From positions 864,823-928,822 of the forward strand of contig OZ025807.1 of the NCBI GenBank assembly GCA_964019425.1: a stretch of DNA of 64,000 nt, read 5' to 3'. Position numbers and translations under genes: made by a program. Positions within the stretch are counted from its first letter, which is position 1; every line of letters starts with the position of its first letter. A model generated the notes under the pieces. It saw nothing but the letters and a program-made list of their open reading frames with translations, was not told where the DNA came from and did not search any database. The DNA is from Flectonema sp. DT1601 (taxonomy: Eukaryota > Euglenozoa > Diplonemea > Diplonemida > Diplonemidae). Shown here one piece after another: positions 23,801 through 33,078 of the stretch.

Positions 23801-26800
23801 GGAGCAGGAGCGCGGAGCGGGTCCAGGAGGCGCAGGGCAAGTCGTTTAATTTGGAAGAGCCGCCGCTGTGGGAGGTGACGTTGCTGAAAATAGCAAACGC
23901 GGAGGGTGAAAGCATTTTGAATGTCACATACCACCACATCGCTGGCGATGGTATGGCCGGTGGGCTGTTTGTGAAAGAGTTGATTGAATCGTACAACAAC
24001 AGCAAGAAGAATGTAGGGAAGGTCACCGTCGTCAACGGAGGTGGTGGACAGGGAGTTTCTTTTGGTGACTACTGCAGCTGGCAACGGGAGGCGTGCGAGG
24101 AGGGTCGGACCGAGCATACTTCGTACTGGGAGGAGTACCTGTCGGGTGCGACCGCTGTGCGACTCCCTACAGATGTCTTGAGTTCGCTGCCTGCTGAGAG
24201 GACGATGGGGGAGACGTCGTCTAATGATTCTCTGTTCTTCGACTTTCCTACAGACGTCACAGAAGCTGTTCGCAGTTGCGCGAAAACCAACAAGGTGACT
24301 CCGTACGTGGTGATGTTGTCTGCGTTCAAGCTGATGCTGAGCAATTGGACTGGTAGCAGGGACATCCTAGTGGCTTCTCCTAACTCGGGTCGAACGAACC
24401 GGCAGCTGGAACACGTTGTTGGGATGACGGCGTTTCCGATGTTTTTGCGCACGAAACTCGAACCACAGCTGACAGCCTCGGGATTGTTAGAGGCAGTGGA
24501 GCGGACAGTGGCCGACGCGCAAGCAAATCAGTGCAACAAGTTGGGACAGCAGACTTTGCCAGTTTCCGAAATTTCAGCCATTTTGCAACGGGGGAACCCG
24601 ACTCAAGTTCAAAAGTCTGAGAACTTGATCCAGGTCATGTTCAACTACGTTGGGGAGAGCAGCTCCACCAGGAAGGGACTCGGAGTCAGCGGCATGGACG
24701 GCGAGATCGAAGCGGTGCAGAACTGGAAGGCCGGAAAGCCTTCTGGCGGGATGCAATTCTTTTGGACGAGCGGTATTGTCGATGGAGTTGTAAAGAACGC
24801 GGTGTTGTTCGATTCAGAGTTGTTCAGCAAGGCGACGATACAGACGGTTGTGGCAAACTTCAAGCGGCTGTTGTCAACGCTGACCTCGGCGGGTTCGACG
24901 GTCGTGTCGAATCCTGCGGTGAGCGTGAACTTGGCTGCGTCGTTCACAGCGGATCCGATACTGGATTCTCTGAACTACTGGTCGCAGCAGCTGGGACAGC
25001 AGTCTGTGTTGAGCACCAGCATCGCTCCATACAATCAAATATGCCAGCAGCTACTGGATCCGATGAGCCAGCTCAACGAGCCGAAGGGAAAGTCCGTCAA
25101 CGTGGTGCTGCTTCGGGTGGAAGACCTAGTTCGGCATTCTTCGAGCCCTGCGGCGGTGGACGTAGAGAACGTTGTGGGAGGCCTGCTGTCTGCGTTCAAG
25201 CACCGAAGAAGCGCGAGTGTGGAGACGCTGGTGTATATTTTACCGTCCGATGCTTCGGCGCAGCCCGTCGGGTTGCGGGATGTAGTGGAGGCCCAGAATC
25301 AGCGGATCGTCAGCGACCTGTCTTCTGATTCTAGTTTGCACGTCTTCGTTGAGAATCCTCTTGTTGGAAGGGAGGGGAAGACGTTTGACCGGATCTCTGA
25401 CGAGGCGGGGCACATCCCGTACACGGATTTGTACTTCACGTGGCTGGGGACTAAGGTATCACGGGCAGTGCAAAGTATTACAAGGGAGCCATTCAAGGTG
25501 ATCATCTTGGACTGTGACAACACGTTATGGGAGGGGGTGTGCGGAGAAGGGACGATGGCGGTGAGCGCGCCGTTTCAGGAATTCCAAAGGAAGATACGAA
25601 GCTGCCGTCGTCGGGGGATACTGCTGTGCCTTTGCAGCAAGAACGAAGAGGAGGACGTAGTGCGGGCGTTCGAGCACCCAGACATGGTCCTTTCGCTGGA
25701 TGACGTGGTGTTGTTGAAGGTAAACTGGGATCGAAAGTCGGAGAATGTGAAGAAGATCGCGTCGGAGCTGAATCTCGGCGAGGATAGTTTCATCTTCATT
25801 GACGATAATGAAGTGGAGTGCGAGGAGATGCGGGCGAACTGTCCGTCGGTGACAACGTTGCAGTTCCCGATGAGCGGGTCTTCTTGCGAGGAAATTGTGT
25901 CTTTCACGAATGACACTTGGTTGTTCGATTCGTCACTGAGGGTTTCGTCAGTGGATGAGTCGCGGACTGAGATGTACCGAACCGAGTCGATTCGGAGCGC
26001 ACAGCGCAGCGAGACACATTCATTTGAGCATTTCATCAAGTCCCTGGATCTGCGTGTGTCGTACCGACGTGTGAGCGGTGGGGATGTGGACGTGGAACGC
26101 GTGTCGCAGCTGACGCAGAGAACGAACCAGTTCAACACAACGACTGTCCGGAGAACAGTTGAAGAAGTTTTTCAGTACTTGTCAAGAGAGGGCAACCAAT
26201 GCACTCTTGTAGAAGCTTGTGATCGATTTGGTGACTACGGTGTTGTGGGGGCGCTGTTCTACTCTCTGTGTGCTGGGAATCAGCTGACTGTGTCATCGTT
26301 CATGCTGAGCTGTCGTGTTCTGGGACGAGGAGTTGAGCACCAAGTGATAGCCCACTTGGGTAGAGAGGCTGCTTCCGTTGGAAGCTCGGAGGTTGTGTTG
26401 GGGGTGCAGAAGTCAACGAAGAACGCTCCTGCGATGAAGTTTGTGGAGGTTCTCGGGGATCACTTTGGCACTGGGTTGTGCGTCACTGCTAACGGCTTCG
26501 AGCTGCGAATGCCGACTGAGGGTTGTAAACTGGCCAGCTATGCATCTATCAGTGGTGGGCTAATCGATGACGACTGTGGCAATGTGAATAACGATTCAAG
26601 CTTAGTATCGCCTAATTCATTCTCCGGTCATTCGTTCTCTCGCTTAAACTCGCTTCGCGCTGTATCGCTACAGCGTAGATCGGTAGAAGATATTTTTTAC
26701 TCGGTGCAGTCGATTGAATCAACTGAGTTGTTGTCACCTCGGACGTCTTCATTCTCTTCTTCACAAGAAGAACCGGCAACTGATGCTGAACGAGAGTTAC

Positions 26801-28242
26801 AGTTGGAATTGTTAGAGTTATTTGCAAAGGTTCTGAAAACAAAACCAGAATGTATTCGCTTAACAGATAATTTCTTTGATCTTGGTGGTACTAGTTTGCA
26901 CTCCGTGCGATTGATTTCAGCAATCCGACAGAGGCTTGATGTGGCTTTACCACTAACTGTGTTCGGTAACACTCCAACAGTCAAGGGACTGGTAGATATA
27001 ATTGTAGCACATCGCAGTGGTGAGATGTTGCGGGCTGATTCCCACGACGTAGACATGGACGTGAAACTGGATCCTGAAATTAATACCAACAAACTCTCAC
27101 AAATTGATGTAGACATAACTGATCCGAAGACTGTGCTGCTGACGGGAGCAACAGGTTTTCTGGGTGCATTCATTGCGAAACTACTGCTTCAAAAAACAAG
27201 TGCGACAATAATCTGCTTAGTACGGGCATCTGATGAAAAGACTGGAATGGATCGCATTCGTAGTAACTTTAAGCTGTACAATTTATGGGAAGATGAGATG
27301 GAAACTCGAATCGAGCCTTTGGTCGGTGACTTGGAGAAACTTCGCCTCGGAACAAGCAGAGAGCAGTGGGATGATTTAGCTTCCCGCGTTGACAGCATCT
27401 ACCACAATGGAGCTTTATTGAACTTCACCTTCACTTATGACCGATTTAAGAATGCTAACATCCGGGCGACGGAAGAAGTATTGCGATTAGCAACACTGTC
27501 ACGTTTAAAACCTGTTCACTATGTATCCACGATGGCCGTCTTTGGCTCAAGTGAAGTAATGAATTGTGATTTCATTGATGAGAACCACGAAATGCCCTCC
27601 GGAAAGTCTGTTTTAGGAGGATACGCTCAAAGCAAGTGGGTTGCGGAAAAGCTGGTTAGAATTGGCGGTGAGAGAGGGATTCCAGTCACTGTGCATCGAC
27701 CGGGAACGATTACTGGAGACTCTCGCACCGGAGCGTGGAACGTTGACGATGCTACAGCGAGAATGGTGAGATCGATAATGATGTTGGGAATGGCACCCGA
27801 ATTAGATACCAACGTTGAGTGGCTACCTGTTGACTTTGTTGCCGGCTGGATCGTTGAGCTCTCTCTCAACAAGGCAAACATCGGAAGGACATTTCATCAA
27901 GTGCAAGGGTCAGTTCGGCCGTTCAGCTCGATGGTTGCAGCCTTGGGGCGTTATCATTGTGAAGATGTACAAGTTGTGTCGTTTTCAGAGTGGCGAGACG
28001 CTATGCAGACTGCTGCAGCTTCTGAGGATCATCCGCTTCATACCTTAATTCCTTTCTTCTTCGATTCCTCTGCAGGCGGTAAGACGCTGCTTGAAACCCG
28101 CCTTCCTGAATTCCGTTCTTCAATCACACAGTTGGCACTTTCACATTCCTTTGCGAGGCCGTCACAAGAAGAGCTAGTGAGAATATACCTGTCTGGGCTT
28201 GTTGAGAAAGACGCATTGAATTCTGATATTGTAATGTTTTAA
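17860..28242 (+). CDS. Megasynthase: FAAL / catalase-like / FAD oxidase / ACP / C / FkbH / PCP / thioester reductase
   Basis: One 10.4-kb exon encodes 3460 residues. Domains in order: fatty acyl-AMP ligase, about 2-580 (TSGSTGKPKG at 176); Pro-rich linker; catalase-like heme fold, about 614-927 (candidate His639 in GRATH); region of unknown type; flavin amine-oxidase-like domain, about 1285-1690 (IIGAGPSGL); carrier (GLDS, Ser1753); condensation domain, about 1891-2347 (HHIAGDG, His2026); FkbH-like HAD domain with its acyl-carrier glyceryl-transfer signature, about 2400-2848 (DCDNT from Asp2551, later SCRVLGRGVE); carrier (LGGTS, Ser3012); thioester reductase, about 3088-3447 (TGATGFLG, YAQSK). 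No ketosynthase, acyltransferase or amino-acid adenylation domain is visible. Probable route: activate a fatty acid, oxidise it in cis, join it to an FkbH-loaded C3 unit, release reductively. All key residues seen are intact. The start at 17860 matches the duplicate at 39239; ATG 17755 is the alternative. Confidence 0.9.
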   Translation: MSFYNSFMDSLANRPDSRIFTLVGPNGREVTNLTYRSLHLRAQRVGNTLTESKGLKKGDNVLLFYPPGIDFIVAFLACMWKGIIPVPVATFNPLYPNEWLETVTKIAADCEAKVILTDYKMMNMKRLGSVKTFFTRNQPQWPDLPWIETESMSACGDVSFDVPVTVADDTAFIQYTSGSTGKPKGVAVTYGNLEHQFEMNRRVLNIGEKSVLVTWTPHYHDFCLISGIMQCIGGKSKMYLMSPADFIKSPEIWFKIIDRVRGTHIAAPNFAYEILANKVSDEQAASWDLSCIEIAMSAAEPIKSSTMDKFFAKFEASKFSRRAFCPSYGLAEHTVGVTLFGDDKIRVNKHMLESRGVCEIDETSDYQLWSCGRAMSGVDIKIVDSETLKLQPNLRVGEVWVNSPSKSPGYINKPELNRELVNAMFKNQKEGTEGYLRTGDLGFFKDGELFITGRLKDLIIVRGRNIAPHDIEGTVCKTSELLRPGKSIAFGINQDNGDEFVYIVAEQRSKVELSRSEYDTLAQSIRKSVANYHKLTPAFIGFLLPGKLPLSSSGKPQRRLCMKLFVESNPKLGIIASSDFGAEARAEQLKKPVLLPPPPPPPLPPALLPPVVKTFSEIERKVKEGFAKLAVAKRGRATHTHGVMGCGMMRTAGGLSVIPESVSKLLGRNPSVTIRHANIKGFADDAIIDGRGASLRVQLTNGKHQDIIMSTGKRFFRRSAASFYEWFIGKAAERKEICERDGEIAQIVSEIFCDPKCYTDVVYYSEVPLRLVGGKKTQLAQFRLRTAHATNQHVDKSDLLLPMDYIPRRDGDTRPSDYLKQQYREKLSGGCIDYELAIQLREEDAENIDMYDCTKEWDEVMYPFHAIGTVAISESVDEDLRCCFNVQCDDGFLAVPKTADAQHPSSLNQLRSIVYAFASEARLGKVNDQAAKQAGVLPSPLLKKSVCDSGTSDVAVADTRLKELIPSAGDTSPDAVTELFRDVGAKLASVHTDMKPTDFQQSVAEVLKTTFQQRGMDSHRAVSAVLERYNLKKVVADMVSEITVEQSEVPEELKPVLAASAANNLGWYNGTEREVQEQCMRNFSEVIPEPAWRTSSSIDKYGLILWSREDTQNYFKHLAFLDKPGIRTRMAASPYYLVRVSSNFAIILLRANTTANIGENQINDTVSPVTEYFFLLTKEEERKGGAWGLVGVYNSVGENVPNDTEDNVNNFVKKWVGFADARTEEERFANGVRNKMLAAMLLKELFSGIELVVDQSKPKPRSEVLAMKFREGRTKSMGLAADTKIAIIGAGPSGLTCAHELLKSGYTNVVVYEKDVRVAGKAGTFYEDDRPYDLGAHVVTTQHSTAHRRLQAMFGEYGVELTPVTPYYVYDTKAKLKLDIVPPQTEFEALTSKAEYRSVAGSREQGRAHRYIGGAASWLNERGLLDNAWNIPFVSSGYGFITDEIPATRIVKMAEMLNQTEGTLAQTPKHGFAQLWERVAAKLGPQNLHLGTAAREIRRSETGCEVDLSDGTTVSADRVILCCPPAHVSGLVKDQTRNERDIFSRVKDIKYFTTVCRIKNIPRLGFYLYNKECEVGSELDHVVSFHHRHEESDVYCLYSYGKPESGPQQILSTLHEDIKKIGGTVVETVLEPMEWSYGAHFKSEDLEMGMLDRYEGIQGLKNTYYSSCLGNFELIDCCVEYSTDLIERFFCKEKETPLWSVRADVLLSMLASDMRVSRATLEQSIKVQISEATGTPVGDVCLKSPLEVFGLDSITLFQLLGNMSRMLNTELSPQVIAEYPSFDAFLNSVYGGKKEQETKTLGAPGEQTTQARLDQLESVEEEEKDGNCLVPPETTSGTLRERLSNASASAEKCVALSEKMKLDTNYSMSAAVTHTSLRAMLSILIPERKQLQYPLSFEQERFWAASLLCGEDSSPMNVSLVFNVRGVVDVGLLRRSAWALYEKHDCLRTAVFVNRNGNPCQRVVDFEEVKEKIVKVETVERSRSAERVQEAQGKSFNLEEPPLWEVTLLKIANAEGESILNVTYHHIAGDGMAGGLFVKELIESYNNSKKNVGKVTVVNGGGGQGVSFGDYCSWQREACEEGRTEHTSYWEEYLSGATAVRLPTDVLSSLPAERTMGETSSNDSLFFDFPTDVTEAVRSCAKTNKVTPYVVMLSAFKLMLSNWTGSRDILVASPNSGRTNRQLEHVVGMTAFPMFLRTKLEPQLTASGLLEAVERTVADAQANQCNKLGQQTLPVSEISAILQRGNPTQVQKSENLIQVMFNYVGESSSTRKGLGVSGMDGEIEAVQNWKAGKPSGGMQFFWTSGIVDGVVKNAVLFDSELFSKATIQTVVANFKRLLSTLTSAGSTVVSNPAVSVNLAASFTADPILDSLNYWSQQLGQQSVLSTSIAPYNQICQQLLDPMSQLNEPKGKSVNVVLLRVEDLVRHSSSPAAVDVENVVGGLLSAFKHRRSASVETLVYILPSDASAQPVGLRDVVEAQNQRIVSDLSSDSSLHVFVENPLVGREGKTFDRISDEAGHIPYTDLYFTWLGTKVSRAVQSITREPFKVIILDCDNTLWEGVCGEGTMAVSAPFQEFQRKIRSCRRRGILLCLCSKNEEEDVVRAFEHPDMVLSLDDVVLLKVNWDRKSENVKKIASELNLGEDSFIFIDDNEVECEEMRANCPSVTTLQFPMSGSSCEEIVSFTNDTWLFDSSLRVSSVDESRTEMYRTESIRSAQRSETHSFEHFIKSLDLRVSYRRVSGGDVDVERVSQLTQRTNQFNTTTVRRTVEEVFQYLSREGNQCTLVEACDRFGDYGVVGALFYSLCAGNQLTVSSFMLSCRVLGRGVEHQVIAHLGREAASVGSSEVVLGVQKSTKNAPAMKFVEVLGDHFGTGLCVTANGFELRMPTEGCKLASYASISGGLIDDDCGNVNNDSSLVSPNSFSGHSFSRLNSLRAVSLQRRSVEDIFYSVQSIESTELLSPRTSSFSSSQEEPATDAERELQLELLELFAKVLKTKPECIRLTDNFFDLGGTSLHSVRLISAIRQRLDVALPLTVFGNTPTVKGLVDIIVAHRSGEMLRADSHDVDMDVKLDPEINTNKLSQIDVDITDPKTVLLTGATGFLGAFIAKLLLQKTSATIICLVRASDEKTGMDRIRSNFKLYNLWEDEMETRIEPLVGDLEKLRLGTSREQWDDLASRVDSIYHNGALLNFTFTYDRFKNANIRATEEVLRLATLSRLKPVHYVSTMAVFGSSEVMNCDFIDENHEMPSGKSVLGGYAQSKWVAEKLVRIGGERGIPVTVHRPGTITGDSRTGAWNVDDATARMVRSIMMLGMAPELDTNVEWLPVDFVAGWIVELSLNKANIGRTFHQVQGSVRPFSSMVAALGRYHCEDVQVVSFSEWRDAMQTAAASEDHPLHTLIPFFFDSSAGGKTLLETRLPEFRSSITQLALSHSFARPSQEELVRIYLSGLVEKDALNSDIVMF

Positions 28243-29385
28243 GTAACTTAACTCACTGAACACATTGGTAAACCTTGTGCATGTTGTTGATGTTGCTGTT
28301 GCTAATATCAGGTTGAAAGAACTAATAGGCCCAGAAACAGCGAGCAGTCTTCGGATTCTATTTCTCTCTCTTTTCGAATTCCTTTTTTTAAGCTATATTA
28401 TTGTTGTGTTAGTGGTACTAATTTAACTATTTTCCTTTAAAAACCGTTTTTTTTTTTTTTTAAAAAGCCCTTATTTTTCCTCTGTCCTTTTACTTTTTTT
28501 TAAAATAATATCATTTATAAGTAGGCCTGCAGAAGCAGACATATCCGAAAGCACGCATTATCTGTTTGCTTTTGAAATACTTTGCAGCATTAAGGTATTT
28601 TCCCAGACGACGATATCAGTCGGATTAACATGGTTTGGTTTTTTTTTTCCCCTCTCTTTTTTTTCTTTATCATTTTACATGTTTTTTATTTCTCTAACAC
28701 ACTCTGTTCGTGTGGGCGGTGTGCTTAGGTAGTTATTTGTTCCAGGTAATGCTGTGTCTCTTATCGTCTGTCTTCGTCTCACAGTTGATTTAACTGTTAT
28801 CCTGTGAGCTTTTCCTGACTTTTGGCTTCCTAGGCTTCATAAATACAATGTTTTACTTTTTTGCTGTTCGCTGCTTTCGGAATTTGAGTTCAATTATTCG
28901 AAACAAGTCTCTTTTATTTGAAACCTTTCGAGTTGTTTTTTTCTTTCAGAGACGCTAAAAGAACAACCTGCTACTCCGTCTAGTTTGCTTTTTTCTCAAA
29001 TTTAGTTTTTTTTTTTTTTTTTTTTTTCGTTCTTAAATCCATTGTTTAGCCACATTAGAGAATAAATGAACAGTCTTTCTATCTACATTATTTTCCTTCT
29101 GTTGCTTTTTCCGAGACAGAAGCTATACCTCCGAAACTTGAGATAAACTTCAAGTACTACAACGATGATTTCAAACTTATCCATTGAAAATCGTATATAG
29201 TGACTGAGTTACTTGGTTCACTTATATTTTGAAAAAAAAAAAAAATAATAATAATAATAATAAAAAAATTCCCCTCCTCCCAACCCCGCCCTATGATTTC
29301 ACTTTACATTTTTTACTTTAATCATGACCATCAATTTATTTATTGTTTCAAATGAAAACCGTATTTTATTTATTTATTTAAAAAC

Positions 29386-29530
29386 TATAAACAAAAAAGT
29401 TTCTGAAATGTCCGAAATGGAACTACTTTTTTTTTTTTTTTTTATATAACTTACTGTTGGGGCATTTCGGGGATTTTTTTTCCTCCCAAAAAAAAGTTTT
29501 TTCCCACACAAGGTAAGGGCATCAGAGGTT
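29386..29530 (+). repeat. Partial copy of the inverted-repeat element at 36965-37709
   Basis: ACAAAAAAGTTTCTGAAATG, GTCCGAAATGGA, then CTTACTG-GCATTTCGGGG and TTTTCCCACACA follow the same order as 36975-37155. Only the left end is present. Confidence 0.6.
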
Positions 29531-30324
29531 TTCCCATTTATTTATTTGATATGTTTTACTTAGATGTAGATCTCTTGATCTACTACGCAGTCATGCCTAA
29601 CTAAGTACAACTAACTTCAAACTGACTGTCATCTTTCTTTTCACTTCTTGCTGATATGACAAAGAGGCACAACTGTGTAGTACTATACATAACTTTCGAT
29701 GTTCCGTCGTATTATTTCCCCCCACTATTCCTTTGAGCTTAAATCCCAACTCCCTTGGGATATAGTTCTACCTTATATAGAGTCTGCCATGGACACACTA
29801 CGTCCGAAAAAAGATTTTTTTTTTTGTTTATTGTCCTACAAGTTTTTTGCATTTGAATTCTTTGATTGATATCCAGAAACAAACTAACGATCAGCAGAAT
29901 ATTGTGTTTTTTATTAGATTCTAACTGACAAATCAATTTATTTATGGTTTTTCACTAAATTATTGTTCTCAGATACTTTTTTTTTTTTTTTTTTTAATAA
30001 TCTCATACGCAAATCATTGACAACGAGTTTATTTTCAGCATGTTTTATTTAATTTTTCGCACAATCCCCCCCCCGTATTCCCCCCCCCTCGATTCTTATC
30101 GTTGATTTTTCTTATATTGCAACCAGGTTAAGTTTTCCATTAATGTTCAAGCTGTAACCACCTGCAGGGAATATGATACTCAACCTGTAGCGAATGGTTT
30201 TCCCAGTCAAGTACTTGATATTAATTTCTTTTCTTTTTAATACCCTAAAGGTGTTTTTACATTGTCAAAGTTTCACCCCTATATCTTTTCGTATCGTATC
30301 AAATTTCCCCCCTTCTATCAACCC

Positions 30325-30451
30325 TTTTTTCTAAAGGTAATTTTCTTTGATTGACAACTACAAATATTTTTCAGTCAAGTACTTGATATTAATTTTGTTT
30401 TCTTTAATATCTAAAGTTGTTACTGTTTTTACATTGTCAAAGTTTCACTCC
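30325..30451 (+). repeat. Dispersed repeat (second copy 40892-41021)
   Basis: About 127 nt nearly identical to 40892-41021, including AGTCAAGTACTTGATATTAA and TTACATTGTCAAAGTTTCAC. A shorter relative lies at about 30205-30280. Confidence 0.8.
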
Positions 30452-30478
30452 CTTCTATCAATCCACTCTCTCTTCCGT

Positions 30479-30598
30479 ATACCTACACTAACATTACCTT
30501 TAGTCACTGTATCTCAGAACTAATGTTATATTATCGTTATGTTGTTTATGATACAATACATTTGTATTTTACGTACAAACTCGAACAGTTAACCCCCC
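30479..30598 (+). repeat. Dispersed repeat (second copy 34220-34338)
   Basis: About 120 nt from ATACCTACACTAACATTACC to CTCGAACAGTTAACCCCCC are almost identical to 34220-34338. Shorter relatives occur near 33967-34040 and 34430-34470. Confidence 0.8.
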
Positions 30599-30637
30599 TT
30601 CTAAATCCAATTAAAACCATTTTTTTTTTTTTTTTTT

Positions 30638-30799
30638 GCATTTAACAAGTATTGTAAGAACGAAAAAGAATGTTGGCAGCACACGTAAACCTCCTTTAGC
30701 TTTATCAGTTTAAGTCGGTTCACGGTTTCGTGCACAAACAAAAATCAGTGTTATATCATTATTTTCTGTATAGTTGAAGTTAAAGCCAATTCTTTTTTT
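30638..30799 (+). repeat. SINE-sized dispersed repeat family, copy 1
   Basis: It runs from GCATTTAACAAGTATTGTAA through TTGGCAGCACACGTAAACC to GTTAAAGCCAATTC. Other copies are at 32701-32830, 35447-35610 and (diverged) 44078-44254, all on the same strand and each starting after a T run. A fragment (GCACACGTAAACCTCCTT) is near 61358. Confidence 0.8.
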
Positions 30800-31019
30800 A
30801 AAATTAATTTTACTTATCTCACTCATACTCAACTTCTGACAATAATCGTAGAAGGTAGATAGATTATCGGCAACAGAAGTTCATGCTTTCCATATTTCTT
30901 TTTTTTTCCGTTACCTATTCTTGTTCCTCTCAAAGTCACCTTTTTTATGTCCCGTATTTGGTAACTGGAGGTGAACGATCCTCGGAATTGTTTCGGGGTA
31001 TTCTATTTTCTTTCGTAGT

Positions 31020-31250
31020 ATGTGGGCTGATCGTATTATAGAAATGGAATAAAAAAAGGTTTTTTATTTTGTTTTTTCACCTTCCCCACTCCCAGATCGT
31101 TTCTCTTATTTTTTTCTTTAGTTGTTTTCAACCTGTGTGCTTCTAGGCCACAGGTGAAAACTAGAAATCGATCACTTCCAGCCGAAACTATAAAACTACA
31201 ATCTTCGTGATTGGGTCCTTACTGATGCGGGCTACCCAGACCCCTTGATA
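31020..31250 (+). repeat. Hairpin-bearing dispersed repeat, copy 1
   Basis: Diverged copy of the family at 34815-35057. Shared blocks include CCACTCCCAGATC, TCGATCACTTCCAGCC, CTACAATCTTCG and GATGCGGGCTACCCAGACCC. The hairpin arm is partly decayed here (CTAGAAAT for CTGGAAGT). Confidence 0.75.
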
Positions 31251-31839
31251 ACTCATTGAAAGAAAACTGCAGAAATGAATACGTTCTTTACTTATCTCTA
31301 TGTTTTATTCTCACTTTCCTATACTAAAATTAATGATATAATCTATTTTATGGAAACTGTAAGGGGAATGGTCAGAAGAAAGATTTTTTAAATTTAGCCC
31401 GAAACCATCCATTATTTGTTTGTTGTTCTACAGATTTTTGCATTAAATTCTTTTTTAGATTGACTGATAATTATTAGTACATTTTTTATAAAAACTCATA
31501 TTCTAACTAACTAATACGCATATTATGGAACAGCAGAACAATGTGTTTTTATAATTTTTCTTTTTTATATTTTATTTTAGTGCACTTTTTTATAATAAAC
31601 TCATATTCTAACTAATACGCAGAACAACTGTGTTTTTTATAATTTTTTTCTTTTTTTTTATATTTTAATTTAGTGCACTTTTTTATAATAAGCTCAAATT
31701 CTAACTAATACGATACGATTCGACGTTTTTTTTTTTGTAACTTTTTTTTTATTATTTTTATATTTTGATTTTAGTGCTTTTAATTTTTTTTGATCGACTG
31801 ATAATTATTACTACTTTTTTTATATAAAACTCGAATGCT

Positions 31840-31920
31840 TCCGACGCGGCTCAAGTCACGTAGCAGCCTAAGTAAGAAGATAATTCAGAACTGGGGCAAT
31901 CAGCAGCTCTGTTCGAACCC
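31840..31920 (+). other. tRNA-like segment with A-box- and B-box-like motifs (degenerate)
   Basis: GGCTCAAGTCACGTAGCAGC (about 31848) resembles a tRNA D-arm/A box, and TGTTCGAACCC (31910-31920) resembles a B box at about the right spacing. The stems do not pair into a good cloverleaf, so this is at most a decayed tRNA or a tRNA-derived repeat head. Confidence 0.25.
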
Positions 31921-32700
31921 ACCTTATATATTTTGATTTTAGTGCTACTTTTTTATAAAATCTTTTATAAAAAGAAGTGATGAAATTTAACTCATATTCT
32001 ATCTATCTATATATCAGTGGAACTCATATTCTATATGTCAGTAAAATCATTTCTTCACTTATCACAATTATACTAACTTATCATCAATCTTAGCCAAAAG
32101 CCAACTTGTTTGTTGTCCTACGAATTTTTGCTTTTTTTTTTGATTGATTGATAATTATTATTACTTATCATATAGTTAGTAAGTTTGTGATACGTAGAAT
32201 AGTCAGAAGATGGTACGGAGGATTGATTGTTTTTAATCTTAGCCCGAAACCAACTTGTTTGTTGTCCTACGAATTTTTGCTTTTTTTTTTGATTGATTGA
32301 TAATTAGTATTACTAACTTTTCATAGGTTCATGTTAGGAAACAGCAGAAATGAATATTTTTCTTTTACTAATCTCTACTTTTTATTCTCACTTTTCTATT
32401 CTACTGTCAATGATTTTTTTGAACAGCTTGGATACACTGATTGCTTATGCAGAGTCTGACGATCTAAGTTGCAGAATTCTTTTTATGACCCAATTATGTT
32501 TATTTTTTTTTATTTTTGGCAATTCTTCTAGTCAACCAGAAAATAACCAACAAACGGATTGGGGGAAAAAAAGAAAATAATAATAATAATACCAACTTCG
32601 GGGAAACAACGACGTTGTTGAGTTATCGTAATCACCTGAATTGCTTATTACTACTTTATACCCCCCGTCTTTATTATTGTTATTATTCTTTTTTTTTTTT

Positions 32701-32830
32701 GCATTTAAGAACGAGAGAATGTTGGCGGTACACGTAAACTTCCCTTAGCTTTCTCAGTTCGCGGGTTTTGTGCACCAACAAAACATCACAGTGACTATTT
32801 TCTGTATAGTTTAAGCCAATTCTTTTTTTT
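32701..32830 (+). repeat. SINE-sized dispersed repeat family, copy 2 (internally shortened)
   Basis: GCATTTAAGAACGAGAGAATGTTGGCGGTACACG and the shared tail CTGTATAGTTTAAGCCAATTC align with 30638-30799, missing about 15 nt near the start. Confidence 0.7.
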
Positions 32831-32937
32831 TATTATTTATTTATTTATTTATTTATTGAAACAAAGAGAAACGAATGATGCTGTTATCATTTGGTTTAAT
32901 TTTTTTTATTTTTTTTTTATTATAATTGGGAAGACCT

Positions 32938-33078
32938 CTAATTCAACAAAAATAGTTTGCGAAATGCTCCCTACAAAAAAAAGTTGTCCACCAGACTCGA
33001 ATTTGACCCAAGATTTTGGCTTGCGGCGGGTTTTTTGTTTGAGAGCCAAACTATTTTTGTGGAATTAGGCGTTTTCCC
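32938..33078. mobile_element. 141-bp MITE with 31-bp terminal inverted repeats and a 9-bp target duplication
   Basis: The ends are inverted repeats of each other (GGGAAGACCTCTAATTC inward on the left, GAATTAGGCGTTTTCCC on the right), matching at 27 of 31 positions. It is flanked by ATTATAATT (32929-32937) and ATTGTAATT (33079-33087), an 8-of-9 match. A 9-bp duplication is typical of Mutator-like elements. There is no coding capacity, so it must have been moved in trans. Confidence 0.75.
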
